From positions 85,903 to 149,902 of the forward strand of contig FN648370.1 of NCBI GenBank assembly GCA_000310025.1: a stretch of DNA of 64,000 nt. The letters run 5' to 3'. Under the pieces are notes generated by a model. The model saw only the letters and a list, made by a program, of their open reading frames with translations. It ran no database searches and was not told the origin of the DNA. A program made the position numbers and the translations under genes. This DNA comes from Ectocarpus siliculosus (taxonomy: Eukaryota > Sar > Phaeophyceae > Ectocarpales > Ectocarpaceae). Positions 47,813 to 59,800 of this stretch are shown here, one piece after another; within the stretch, counting starts at the first letter, position 1, and each line of letters begins with the position of its first letter.

Positions 47813-50800
47813 TTGTACTTCTTTCCGCAGGGCATCCACCAAGCGATCGTCGGTGTCTGACTTTGCCAGGAGCATCTTGGCACGGTTTCGGATCTGCATG
47901 TTCGTTTTTTCTAGGCCGGCGACCCTGTTAGGATGAAGATATCCACAGGACAGTGTGCCCGTGCCTCAGATATTTGGGGACGCTACAAAAGTAGTCGCTC
48001 TCATTGTGAACATCTGGGAGGCTCATGTTGAGTCGTATGCCTGTTCAGAACCAACGGTGAGGCCAACGAACTACGGCGTGCTCTGTTGCACACCTACCTC
48101 GCTCCCTTCGCCACCAACTGACCCCGCAAGGCCTCTGCCTCTTCTTGCCGGGCATTGCATTTTGCCTGTTAGGACATCAAAGGAAGAAAAAAAACGTGAA
48201 ATGAAAGTAAGTGGCATTTTGTGTATGTGTCTTTCGTCCTAGCGCTAAGCGACGCCTTCGTTCCATTTATACCCCAAAAGAGCCCAGAAGGAACAAAGAA
48301 CCGAGGGTCACGACATTCAGCCCGATCTCCCCGACCTCCCATCCATACCGAACAGCGTTCTTGGGGAAAAAAATGTGTTGTGTGTGCTTTCGTCCCATCT
48401 ATTCTGGGCGCCAATGAAGACCTTTCGGTAGCTTTGACGCACCAGCCGGGGTCACGCAAATGTAGCATGCATCTACTATTTTGGGATGATTTCGATTTGT
48501 TTGGCCCGTTCTAGAGGCAGTCGGCCAAGAGAAAGATACAGTGAGGTCCGGCAGAGAGAGCATACATACATGCACACATATTTCGTGAAAAGTATTGATT
48601 CTGGGCTGCCACCTCGAACAAGAAGGAACACCTCTGTCTACGCTTTTTTCTCGCCTCCAGCTGCTCGATTGCGTGCCCACGATGCCGTTCCATGTAGTGG
48701 ATCTCCTCTTGCGCCTGGCTGTCAACGTCCTTTCGCCCTTGCTTGCTGCGGGTTTCGCCAGATTGCCCAGGGTCCTGGAACATTGTTATCATAGCATTTT
48801 CTGAAAAGCCTTCAAGTTTGCGCGACACAAGTAAACGACCAGCAGGCGCTTCTAACGTTTGTCAAGCAACACAATTTATGAACAACCACGGTGACCTCCA
48901 ACTCACCCGTCCGTTCCGAAGCTGTGTCTGTAGCTGCTTCACCGTTGCCTTCAACATCACTATTTGCTGAGCGCGCCCCTTCCACCCGCCCGTGTCGTTC
49001 AAAGTCCGGCCTAGCCCCAAGCTGGTTCCTCCTACTTCTTTCGATAAAGCCCTGTACGTTTTTTTAACCTCCTCTTGTGCCTCATGTAGTTTGTTCCTCA
49101 GCAGCACGATCTGTTGTTTTGCGGGTGTGCACGTTCCTCGCATCAGCTTATGGTGGTATGTCTCGATGGTGCTGGCTGGTAGTAAGAAAGAGTTTGAACA
49201 AGAAGTGCGGGCGCGCGTTGTTCTCCCAGCGATAGCACGCTGATGGATTGAACTTCGATGGTAGGTCATGCAACGATAGCTCTAACGATGCCTTTACAAT
49301 TGTTGATTGGCGCAGCCGACGCAACGCTATTCTTTGGATGGATACAACGCGTCTTTCATGAAAATCAGGATATATTTCGTCAAAGGGGAATAGTGTGTCG
49401 GGGAGGATGTTCCACATGACTTCTCATGTAGCGCATTAGTTGGCTCGTTCGCCAAACTCGAAAGCAGCAAGATCACCTGCTGTCGAAGGCGTTCTTCGTT
49501 TCCATCGATCCGGGCTGAAGACGAGACATCCGCCGGCTGGGTATCCTGGATGTGACACAAGGTATTATTGCCAGGAAAAAATGTGCCGGGGTAGCACATG
49601 TACTCAGCGAAACACTCATTTCAGCGAGGAGTACTGCTGCGCGCAAGCAAGAAGCTTACACGCAGTTGACATATTGCACGAGCATCTAACGCCCGCTCTG
49701 GTTTTAATAACATTGAGTGCTGCCCTTTCCCTATATCTGCGCACCAACCGAGGTCGAGCGGATGACACGATCTCCAGCTGTCTTCGACACGCCATTAGCT
49801 CTTTCGCCAAGACGTCCGCCTCTCGACGCGCTTTCAGGCAACTGTGAAAAGCAAGATGGAATAGAAACAGGCGAATGAACAATACCTCCTGGTACAGGGG
49901 TGAACAAAGAGATAACCCCGCCCCGCACAATCACTTTTACGAAAGAATCGAAACGACCCTCGCCGTTGCCATGAAAAATTATACGAAACGTGAACCATCG
50001 CGTTGTTCCTGTGTGTTCCACAAAAAAAATTGCTGATATTCTCAACAACCATCCTCCATACAACGAAGACTAAGCCATCCGATTCAACGTATCGGCGTCC
50101 AATATGTTTCCGTGTGTGGATAAAAGTGACAACTTCAACGATTCATGACGCCAATCCCGCCCACCTTGCCCTTTCTTTCTCCAGCTTCGCATCTCGATCC
50201 CGGATACGCTTCGCGAGTTGAATTATCTTGACATCTCTATAATCGAGGTCCTTCCCCCTATCTGTGTCACCTCCACAATGGAGTACTGAGAGAAAGGCGT
50301 TGGGATCCAGGCCGGGCACGGGTTCCAAAGCCTCGACCAAAGTACCCAACTCTAACACCTGGAAGGGTGCAAGTGGACAACGTTTGGAAATCAGACACCT
50401 GTTGCAGGTAGGATTGTTTTCAGGCAAACGCCCAGTGCGTCCAACCCCAATTCCCTTCTCATCAAATCACCTACAGTCAGGCCTACTTCTCATCACATAA
50501 TTTCTTCGAATTCCAAGCAGAAGACCTTCACCTCACCGATTGGAAGTACTACATAGTTGCAAACGGAATCCAATACGCCGTGTATGCACATAATGATGAG
50601 ACGAAGATTCCAGCTGTACGTAGTTGTAGTTGGCGGGACCTATCTGCACCTGTCGGCTCTTTTCCTCTACCGCTTCCAGGAGCATGGCGTTCTGATTTTG
50701 AAGCTTTTGAAGAGCGGCCGCCATTCCACCCGACAGTCGTGCAACGTTGTCGCCTGCGACATCACTCGGAGCTGGATCTTCAGGTCGTGAGCAACCGTTG

Positions 50801-51949
50801 ACGCCCGGGACTACAGCATGACATAAATTGTGCGCGGCGAGGTATTGGAATATCATGATTCTCTCCAATAAGTCACCCCCCGTTAATCATTGCCAGTCGA
50901 GCAACCAGATCACTTTACTTCGAAGTATTTGCAACGATTCAAATCAAGCGGCATTGTAGACTTGTGCCCCGACGTAACTGCCACGCATCACAGCTTGCCC
51001 GCCGAAAATAACTTCCAGCGTCATCTATATAATATCCTGTATGTACAGCACCGCGACTTTTCGTCCCAAACAAAGGAAGGAGTACAAGTCCCGCACAGGA
51101 TATATATCTAACGTGGCCTCACCGATATCTCCATTGTTGCTGTCGCTGCTATTGTCATCTAATTCTGAGTCCAGCACACCCCCTTCAACGCCGTACTTTA
51201 ACGCCAGTCCAGCTGGATCATACTCTAGCTGAGAAGCGGTGCCACACGTCCAAAGGCAAAGGTTGGAACGGATTGTCAACAACGTTGCCAGTTCAACGAA
51301 TTAAGACGGGACGACGAAATCAACAGTCCCCGCGGACGTGTCGGAGTGGCTGATAGTTTTGTGCTCTCCGGCATACGTACCGTATCCGACTTGCAAGAGA
51401 GTGGGGATAACATGAACAGTTGCTTCAATAATCAAGTTAGTCTGGTCAACCAGCGTCCGTCGACCCCGACCACTGCAACCGCTGAATATTCCACCAGTAA
51501 TATCTAAACCACGGGGGTCAAAGGTCAATGGTATCGTGTAGAGTTAAGCATGTGTTGTAGCATGCAAATATTATAGTGTATTTTACACTGTCGTACGGCT
51601 GGCAGTACATAGATACCGTGCACACCTCGGTCACAAACATAACGACCCCCAGATTGCGGTGGCAGCACCTCACGTCCACGAGAGAAAGAAATGGATGTTT
51701 GCTCACACACTCTGTATCCAGTTGCGCGGGTCCAGTGTGAATCCACGTGATCGAAACCCAACTGTACATATGCATGGCCGTACATGCGCACAAAAACACA
51801 ATCAAATTCAAGATAAGCATAAAAGATTGCAAAACAAAACAATCTGCTACCATACCAGCAGCAGCAGTATAGTCTATGTACCACGAAGTACAAGAGAGGC
51901 GAACACACACCTCCATGACGCTCGACGCCGGTTGCTGTGCTTGCTCCAT
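47813..51949 (-). CDS. CCDC13: Coiled-coil protein related to CCDC13 (3' end unresolved)
   Basis: The vertebrate family is linked to centriolar satellites and ciliogenesis. Exons on minus: 51949-51911, 51228-51123, 50777-50650, 50358-50165, 49841-49745, 49545-49477, 49110-48907, 48774-48613, 48165-48098, 47924-47813; in frame for 393 residues, open at the end. The ATG at 51949 has A at -3 and G at +4. The first 60 residues are acidic and disordered; heptad-like helices follow. The diagnostic block in exon 7, ALSKEVGG then WKGRAQQIVMLK, matches human CCDC13 (LAREVGED then WRGRAQQILVLQ) as I recall that sequence. In exon 10, DDRLVDALRKEVQ matches its DDELIDALMDQLKQ. The splice choice RLRQQ|IVLLRNKL between exons 6 and 7 is strong. 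The donor of exon 8 (GTGGCA) is weak but is the one that keeps frame. The 3' coding part is missing; the frame at 46112-46321 is a candidate end. Confidence 0.7.
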
Positions 51950-53878
51950 GCTCGACTCGTCGGACAGAAAGAGAAAGATATTACAAATGAATGGATTTGT
52001 TTGTGTGGCAAGATTGGGTCTTTTGGTTTGCTGCTGTGGTGAAGATCCGGGCCGGTACGGCAGAACTGTCAAAGATTCAAAATCTTTTCTCAGGGGGCGC
52101 AGTATTTCCATCTTGTTGATCGTGTCGTGTGTCTTGCCTTTCCTGTCAACCCTCCGTGTACCCCCTTTGTTGAACGTGTGTGTGTGCAGAGTGGAGTGGG
52201 CGAGCGTGTCGTGCGAGGTGTGTGTGTACCGCGTCAAGAATAAGGTACCAAGAGAGAGGCGCAAGGGGCTTGACAGAGAACGGTAAGCACCGGAGACACT
52301 TTCGAGCGCCAGAAAGCGAGCCTTCTGGCCGTGCCAGACGGTGAGGCTATAGGTACCTTGATTCCTTTAGGAGCCAGAAATGGAAGTCAGAACATTGCTC
52401 CGCGCGCGACGTAGATACCCCACCTGCGTCGTGCGGGTCTGCTGTTTCCAAAAGGCATGGCATCATCCTTCATAGGGTGCGTTAAACCCACCTCTATTGT
52501 CATGAACCCGATACGTGCCGTTATGATGTTTCCACACCCTGCTCATTATGGCTCTACTTCAATTGTTCCCTGGTTTTCGATACATTGCTAATCGACAACA
52601 GCAGCAAAGTGCAAAGTGTTGTGTTGGGCGGATGGGGTATTTACGTATTTACCATCCTTCAAGGAGGAACGTCGTGTGACGTTTGCCATTTTGGCGATGG
52701 GAGGTGACGACATCCTCCGAATCTAGACCAAGATTACGAGAAGGCCCGTAGGCATCAAAACAACAGCATGTGCCTCGACTTGGGACAGCGTTTTCTTTTT
52801 GCTGGGAAAGAGTGATATCTACACAGGCAGGCAGGGATCTACAGCAGTACACACTACCTGGTACATATAATAGATGCAACTATTAATAGTTCAGCACGAC
52901 AGAGTTTGCACTTGTACTGCTTGAAGGATATTCCTTCCTCGCAGTAGTACTGACGTGCAAGTTGTCCTCACTTCTTTTCGCTTTTCGCTGCCTGCCCGTC
53001 GCCGCCTTTATCAGAAGTGTCATGCAATTTTGTTTCAATTGTTTTTGAGCTACACCTCAAAAGTACCGTAGCTTTCGGCGAGCTGGGCTTGACTACTGCT
53101 GTAGGTTCAGGCGAGCAACTGGAAAAGGGCAGTCGGATGATTTTCACGCTTTGACAAACGAGAAATCAGTTCATTTTTTTTCCAAGTAAATAGTATGCAA
53201 TCGTGGCCACAAGGTTTTTCGGTGCGCCCCGAACGACTTTTTGCTGAGCGAGCCGCAGAGCAAGGAATATTAGGATGCGCTGCGGGGTGTGCGGGTACAG
53301 CTACCTCAGGCTTGAATTCCTCGTCCGTGCGACATGCCGGAGATGTTTGCCCGTGGGCGGGTGGGCGGGTGCGGGGGCTTTTTCATGGTGCGGTTTGTTT
53401 GTCCGGCTTTCGACGGAACTGCTGTGTTTTCGCAAGGCGCTTTCAGGACAATCTTCGTCGAAAGTGGTTGGTACCCATGACACCTGCTAGAGTGGTCCAA
53501 AACCGTCAACGTTGGGTAATGCTCAATACTCCGAATATACATACATGTAGCAGTTTGCGAGGAGCGATCTCATGGACCTCGCCTTCGCCGTGCTATGCAT
53601 ATGAGTGAAACTATGCATATGTACTTGTAGCACCACGCGCCTGCACCGTTGTTTCATCCTGCCGCAAAGAAACAAAGGGTACCCGAATGTAGCTCATGAC
53701 CTCTTGCGTGAGTATGACGGGAAAGTAGAAAATGCCCGTTTGGTGACATCATACTTCGGATCTGCCACGCAAAACGCCCAAAACCCGCGACAGAGCCACG
53801 ATTCGACTAAAGACTGTCCCCTAAATGGCCAGGAACCCTCTTTGAATGCGTTCTTGCAACACGCAGGATCGAGACGCG
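51950..53878. promoter_or_regulatory. Divergent intergenic region between the CCDC13-like and kinase genes
   Basis: 1.9 kb between divergent start codons. Contents noted: a 7-bp perfect hairpin (GCCAGAA at 52308-52314 with TTCTGGC at 52323-52329), and two copies of CTATGCATATG. Open frames at 53195-53608 on both strands have no recognisable domain. The minus-strand frame remains open upstream of the CCDC13-like ATG to about 52264, so an upstream start is possible. Confidence 0.4.
53593..53621. promoter_or_regulatory. Twin CTATGCATATG motifs upstream of the kinase gene
   Basis: Two identical 11-bp copies at 53593-53603 and 53611-53621, 18 bp apart start to start, each containing the palindromes ATGCAT and CATATG. 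They lie about 260 bp upstream of the predicted kinase ATG. The spacing is near two helical turns. A binding-site role is inference only. Confidence 0.3.
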
Positions 53879-56800
53879 ATGTTTTGGCTCTGCGGAGGAG
53901 GCAGCAGAAAGCATAGAACAAGGAAGGATTTCGTCTCGGCAGTAGCAGGTTTGTTTGATGTGTCACCCGCTTTCTGCTTCATTCATACGCGCACACACAC
54001 ATTCGTGCCATCGGAAACGTTGAATCATATGTATTCCCATTTTCTTTTGACTACCGTAGTAGTGCTTTGTGATGGCACCTATCGGGGTTTCGTACCCATC
54101 TAAGTCATGGCACGGATATCCTGTAGATGAGCAAGACCGGTATTTGGTATTGCCGCACCCTGGTGCGATTGCACCGATAGGACCCCGCTTCGGGATTGTC
54201 GTTAAAGACGCACTTCGAGTGTGAGTTGCGTGCTACCGTGGAGTGGCTCCGGCTGCTTTTCAAGCTACCTCCGTACCTCCGACTACAATACCGTTTGATA
54301 TGCAGGCGTTGCCCAATGCGCCCCAACATGTTCTGTCAGGTTATGAGGGGATCGTCGAAGGCAGTAGCATTAGCCGCAGTCCCAGCGCTACCCACGGTGG
54401 GCGTAGGCAGGACGACAGGACTGCTACCATCGAGGATAGAGATGGGGATCCGGGGCAACATCTGGCGCCCCGATTGTCCGAGACGCCCCCGCCGTATCGC
54501 GAAGCTTTAGCGGTGAGTAATCATTGGCTTATGTCTGTCCGCAGAAGTTGCTCAATCCGAGAGGAGCGCTTCTGTCTTACTTCAACTGCAAGTAAATTAT
54601 CCTGACTTTGTCCGGGGTCCAGCACCAGACGGACAGTCATATAACTTTTCTACATGCAAATGTCATTTTCGGCAGCACCGACTCACAAGCCCTTTTCTTC
54701 TCCTGCTTTGACCTCTAACACTGCCTGCATGTTCAGAGGAACGGGTCCTGCGAGGACCATTCTCAAACACCACGGACGGCCCCGGGGTTGATCCCCAAGA
54801 TCTCTGAGCTGACCAAATCGATGCCCTCGAGTCAGCAGACATCGATGCCGATGCTGGTATCCCCTGAAGGTTCTGAGTGCTTTGAAAGCGTTCGTGACGA
54901 CGACACACTTTCGCAACGGCCAAATTGGATCAACCAGCCATACTCTGAGCACAAACCTAGCGTGCTGGATGCGGAAAAGGCGAAGGTGGATGCGTTCCAC
55001 AGATCTGAACAGGCTGGTTGGGACGACGACCGCTCCGCAAGGCGACGCTGGATGGACGCACCGATGCCTATGGACGCACAGCAATCAGCGCGGTCTAGTT
55101 GGACCAATGAGACCGATTCCGTGGCCGCACAATCTGCTCAACTTGGCTGGATGGAAACCAGATCCGTAGATGCACCCTCTACTCGACCTGGCTGGATCAA
55201 CGAAGAGGGATCGGTGGGCGCACCATCCACGCGACTTGGCTGGAATGACGACACCGGATCCATAAATGCACAGTCGGAACAACCCGGCTGGAGTAACGAC
55301 ATGGCATCGGTAACGGACGACCCAGGGTTCAGGCGCCTTGGTTTGGTACACGATACCGCATCCGTGGGCGCTCAGTCGGTACGACCCGGCTGGATCAATG
55401 AAACCTCATCGAGAATGGACGACACAGAGTCCGTCGGGTTTCATGCTCGGCAATCCAGCTGGTTGGCCAAGCCCGACTCCGTGGTACATGAATCCGAGTT
55501 AGCGCGACCTGATCGGATTCAAGGGGAGGCAAGGTCGCAGTCACCCGGATGGGTCAACGGAAAAAAGGCCTTCCCTACGTCGGGGGGCCGACTGTCAGGG
55601 TGGGATTCTCCGAAGAACACGCAGGAGGATCGTGTGGATGGCCACGAGATGACGATGGGGGGACAGTCCAGTTCTGAAGGCGCTGCAAGGTGAGTCGTAT
55701 GTACGGGGTACCTTGTGTGGTGTCGCTAATCACTTTGGTGTGCAGAAGGTTGAACCGTGGCTATGCTGTCTTTTGTTGCGCCTAGAAGCACGCTAGTATA
55801 CCTTTCCTTTCGTTATGCCTCACATCGACCGGCATTTGTTGTCAGCGCTGTGTCTCGTGGTGATATGCCCTCTTGTTTGTAGTAACCCCACCTCCACCCG
55901 CTTCCGCCCCCTCCCTTTGTACAGGCCCCAGAGCGAGTTGGCGGAATCCCCACCAACAATTGCAAAACGTGTGACTGGAGGGGCAGCGCGTGATATGTCT
56001 GGAAAAGCCCATCACGGTGATGGTGGTAGCGACATGAGCGACGAGGGCGGGCTGCTGGGTCTGATCATGGAAACCAACAGAGAGGAAGCCATCCGTAGGA
56101 GAACAGCGAGGTTGCGTAGCACGGAGCGTGCTCGTCGCGTTTTCTCGTCTTCCCCGCCCGAGCGGACCTCCAAAGAGATGGGAGACTCGCCGAGGCAGCA
56201 AGCCCCTCGACAGCCAACTGCTGAGGTGCCAGCGGCTAAGATCACGATCTTACGTTCAAACACTTCGCCCCCGTCTGAAAGTGTGTCTACGCCGACCCAA
56301 AGAGCCGTTAGAGCAAAGCGATCGCTTACTCCTACTGCGCGATCGAATTTTGGCGAAGGTGTTGCAACTTCGAGCCCGCCCGCAAGGCGAGACATGCCTA
56401 GTTTGAATGGCAATGACAGAGCGCGGGAGTACGGGGGGAGGGGCCGGCGAGACGGGACAAACAAGATCTCTTCAATCCGGCGCAATGCTAGTAGCGACAG
56501 GGCTGATGCGATCGAAGTAGGCGCTAAGGAGGCCAGGCGTTTTTCGTCGGGGGTTTCGCGTGTTTCTTTCGAAGGTCTCCCGCACAGTGATTCTCCGCGG
56601 AAGATAGGCAAGAAGGCGTCTTCCCCCGCACGGGATCCAACGACAAGACCCCCCATTCCGGCGCCGGTGGTGCAACGTGGTTCCGGAGTTGCGGTGTTAC
56701 CAAGGACTGACGGCGGGGTAAGCAGCGAGCGGGAAATGATCAGTGGTTCCACTCCTCGAGGAAAGCCTCCTCTTCCCTCGGAAACGCCCGACAGTGCCGG

Positions 56801-59800
56801 CAGCGAAAATAGGTGAGCAGGTTTTATGTCCATGTTTTCCACCTTCGTTTTCCTGTCCCCATCGCCATACAACTCGTAGCCCCTTGCGGCGATCTTAGCA
56901 AGAATTGTGCATATCACCGTCAAGTCGGCGATGTACTCCCCAGGCATATGTTGCACTCGACTGCTCGTTGTCTGACCATATGTCGCGTTTCTTCTCTGTA
57001 CAATGTACGTTGCCCGAGTCGCTGTCGGTGTCACACTCGCATGCTGACTAATTTCGCCGACGTTCGGCGGATCGATTAACCAGCGCGCTGGGAGGAAAAC
57101 CCGTCGACCCGGAATTCCGGGGCAGCAAGGGGCCACAGTCTTCTCCACGCAAGAAACCGCCGACGATGCCCGAACGCACCTTGAACATGCCGCCCCTGCA
57201 AGTGGTAATAAGTGTCAGTAGCCCTGCGCACAAACCACGCGACACTCGGAAGCGTGGAGGCAGCAAGTCCCGCAAGCCTAAAGAGAGTGCGGACGGCTCC
57301 TCACGCAAGTCGAATAACGACGAAGCCCGTCCACGTAGATCCTCTGAAACGAGCAGCACGAGCAGCTCAGACAGCGCAAATCACGGCAACGGGAACACTC
57401 GACGTCGAGACCGCCTGCGATCGTCAGAGGTGGCCGCGGAGGCAGTAGATTTGGTGCGGGGCAGGACTTCTCTGGATCAGCCTCCAGCTCAGCCAACCCC
57501 GGGGAGGAGGGCCTCATCAACGAGCGCGCCTTCTGCCCCTAAACGAGAGATCAAGATGTGGAACAGCAAGGACCCCGCTGGTGCGGCTGCGGCAGCTTCG
57601 TCTGCTTCGGCTGCTGCTGATGCTGACGGAGCTGCGGAACCCGAGGCGCTTGCACCCGCCCTTCAACTAGCAGTAGGGCACGCGCAAGGAGTGGTTCTGC
57701 CCTTGTCCAAGCAGATATTGCCGACAGGGCGAAGAGTCCGGGGACAGCAGCCTTTCAAGTGAGTGCCCCCTCCTGCATACCGTTTGGTACAGCGTCATGT
57801 ACAGGTGTTGATTGTGGATAACGCCAAGTAGAGGGTTTGTGCAGCTGCTGCCGTGGACGGGTTACAGTACAGTACACAACAATGCTCGTTTTTTGGATAA
57901 CTGCTGTGTAGTACTGGTGACATCTTTCTCTTTCAATGTGCGCCATGCCTTTTTTCCCCTCGACCCCTTGATGAACAAACATGGAGGCTGGGCACGCCGA
58001 GAGAGCGCAAGACGACACGAAACCCTTCGCGAACACGCATGCGAATCAGGTCTGACTTGCCGCCATTGGAGGAGGAAGTAGGCATCCCCACGAGCCCCGT
58101 CGCAACGTAAGTGACAGAGAGAGAGAGAGAGAGAGAGAGAGCTGCAGGCGTGACGACATCGGTTTGACCACCGCTTACCATTTACGCTAGGTTCAAAGTC
58201 TCTTGCGGGTCGGTTCCCTCGAGACCTTGGCAACCCCATGATACAGCCCCTAAGTGCACCAGAATACCCTTTCAGGGGCACGTTCATGGTTTCGGTAGGT
58301 GGAAGATTTTGTTGTCGAGCACTCTCGTGCATGGGCGCGTTCTGGCAGTCCGTGTGCTGCAAAGTGCTGGTGTATACAAGAATTGTTCGTTTTACTTTTT
58401 TGCTGTTGCCGGTGTTGGTTCAGAGGGTGTTTGCATCCATCCCGCTCTCTCCTTTTGTGCATCCACTGATGTTCAGCAGCATCAACGTCCGGTGGCCCGG
58501 CGATTTTTCGGGGTCTGCTCATGCCGACAAGAATCATACTGCGATGGGCAGCGACAAGGACTTGGCCGACAGGTAAAGCTGTCGTGGTTGCTTTTGATGT
58601 TGTTCTGAATATGTCTAGGCTCTACGTGTCTCGAGACGGCTAGGGAAAACACTGGACCAACGATAGTCGAGGGAAGACAACAAATTGTTGGGGCTCACAC
58701 CATTGCGACCGTTTTCTGAAACAGCGAGTAGGCGGTGTGAGGCTTGATGTGCGTCAGAAATCTACAGCACGCTGGTAGATTGGGAAAGTCGGCGCATCTG
58801 GTCACACTAAAGCCGTTGGAGATTACATATTCGCAGACGTGGCTATTTCGTGAGGGTCACCTCGTGTGATTAAACGCGCGCCCTTCCTTTTGAAATGAAT
58901 GTCCTCGGATACAATGTAGGAAGTTTGTCAAGAGAGAGGGGAGGGTGCCATGTTTCATACCGCAACGGAATAGTAACAGCAGAACGCAGTAGTTACCTAT
59001 GCACGGTCTACGAAGGGTGCACTTTTTTACGCTCTGTTCAATGAACAACACTTGACAGGCTGCTTGCGGAAAAGCTCGGAAAAGCTCTGCATCACGGCGC
59101 TCCTATTACATCCCCTGGGACCCTCCCGAATAGCACTGCCAACAGGTATTGAAACGGTTCAAGACACCACAGCGTTGCATGATGCGACAGTGTATAAGGA
59201 GGTCAATGAGAGTCGAGAGTGCTAACGTTTGTCAGATCGGAGTGGATTTTTGCGCCCGCCTAGTACTCGCAGTTGTTACAAGGAGACATGTTAGTCCTTG
59301 TACCTCGAATATTGTAAATCAATGATATGATAGGACATGATGGTGGGGTCCGTTTGTTTCATTTCTATGCAACCGTAGTTGAAATAGTTAGCTACTACAG
59401 TACGTGCAACGCATCACGCAAACCCGCGTTTGGGAGTTGGAGAGCCACAGCGCGTCAGGTATTCAGACAACAGCCAAAACGAGGACGGTCGGAACAGAGG
59501 GACAGACAGACAAGGGGGGGCCGGCGGAAACACAAGCAGGATGCACACAACCAGCCGGAGCTTTGCCCACTCCAATGTATCATTGACATTGACAAGCGCG
59601 ACAAGCGTGTTTGTTTGTGCACCTTCTATACGTAACTTGTGCCTCTTGCTTTTCTGCAGAGACCAGGCGCAAAGAGGAGGATGAGGAGGCAGGGAAGAAA
59701 AACAAAGCAGAAAAGAGCAAGGCAAAGGGAATAGAGGCACAACAATCCAAAAGATAACACACAGAACGCCCTCCCACGGCACGGAAGAATTTGAGTGGTG

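Noticed and set aside
56012-57148. 378-codon minus-strand open frame, one of the longest in the window
   Set aside because: It lies opposite disordered, GC-rich exon sequence of the kinase gene and its intron; the plus-strand chain keeps phase and splice sites, while the minus frame shows no domain. It is a composition-driven shadow.
58190-58281. Extra kinase exon with an AG acceptor near 58190 and a good GTAGGT donor at about 58282
   Set aside because: It would end in the wrong phase for the next exon, whose better frame follows directly from the exon ending at 58106.
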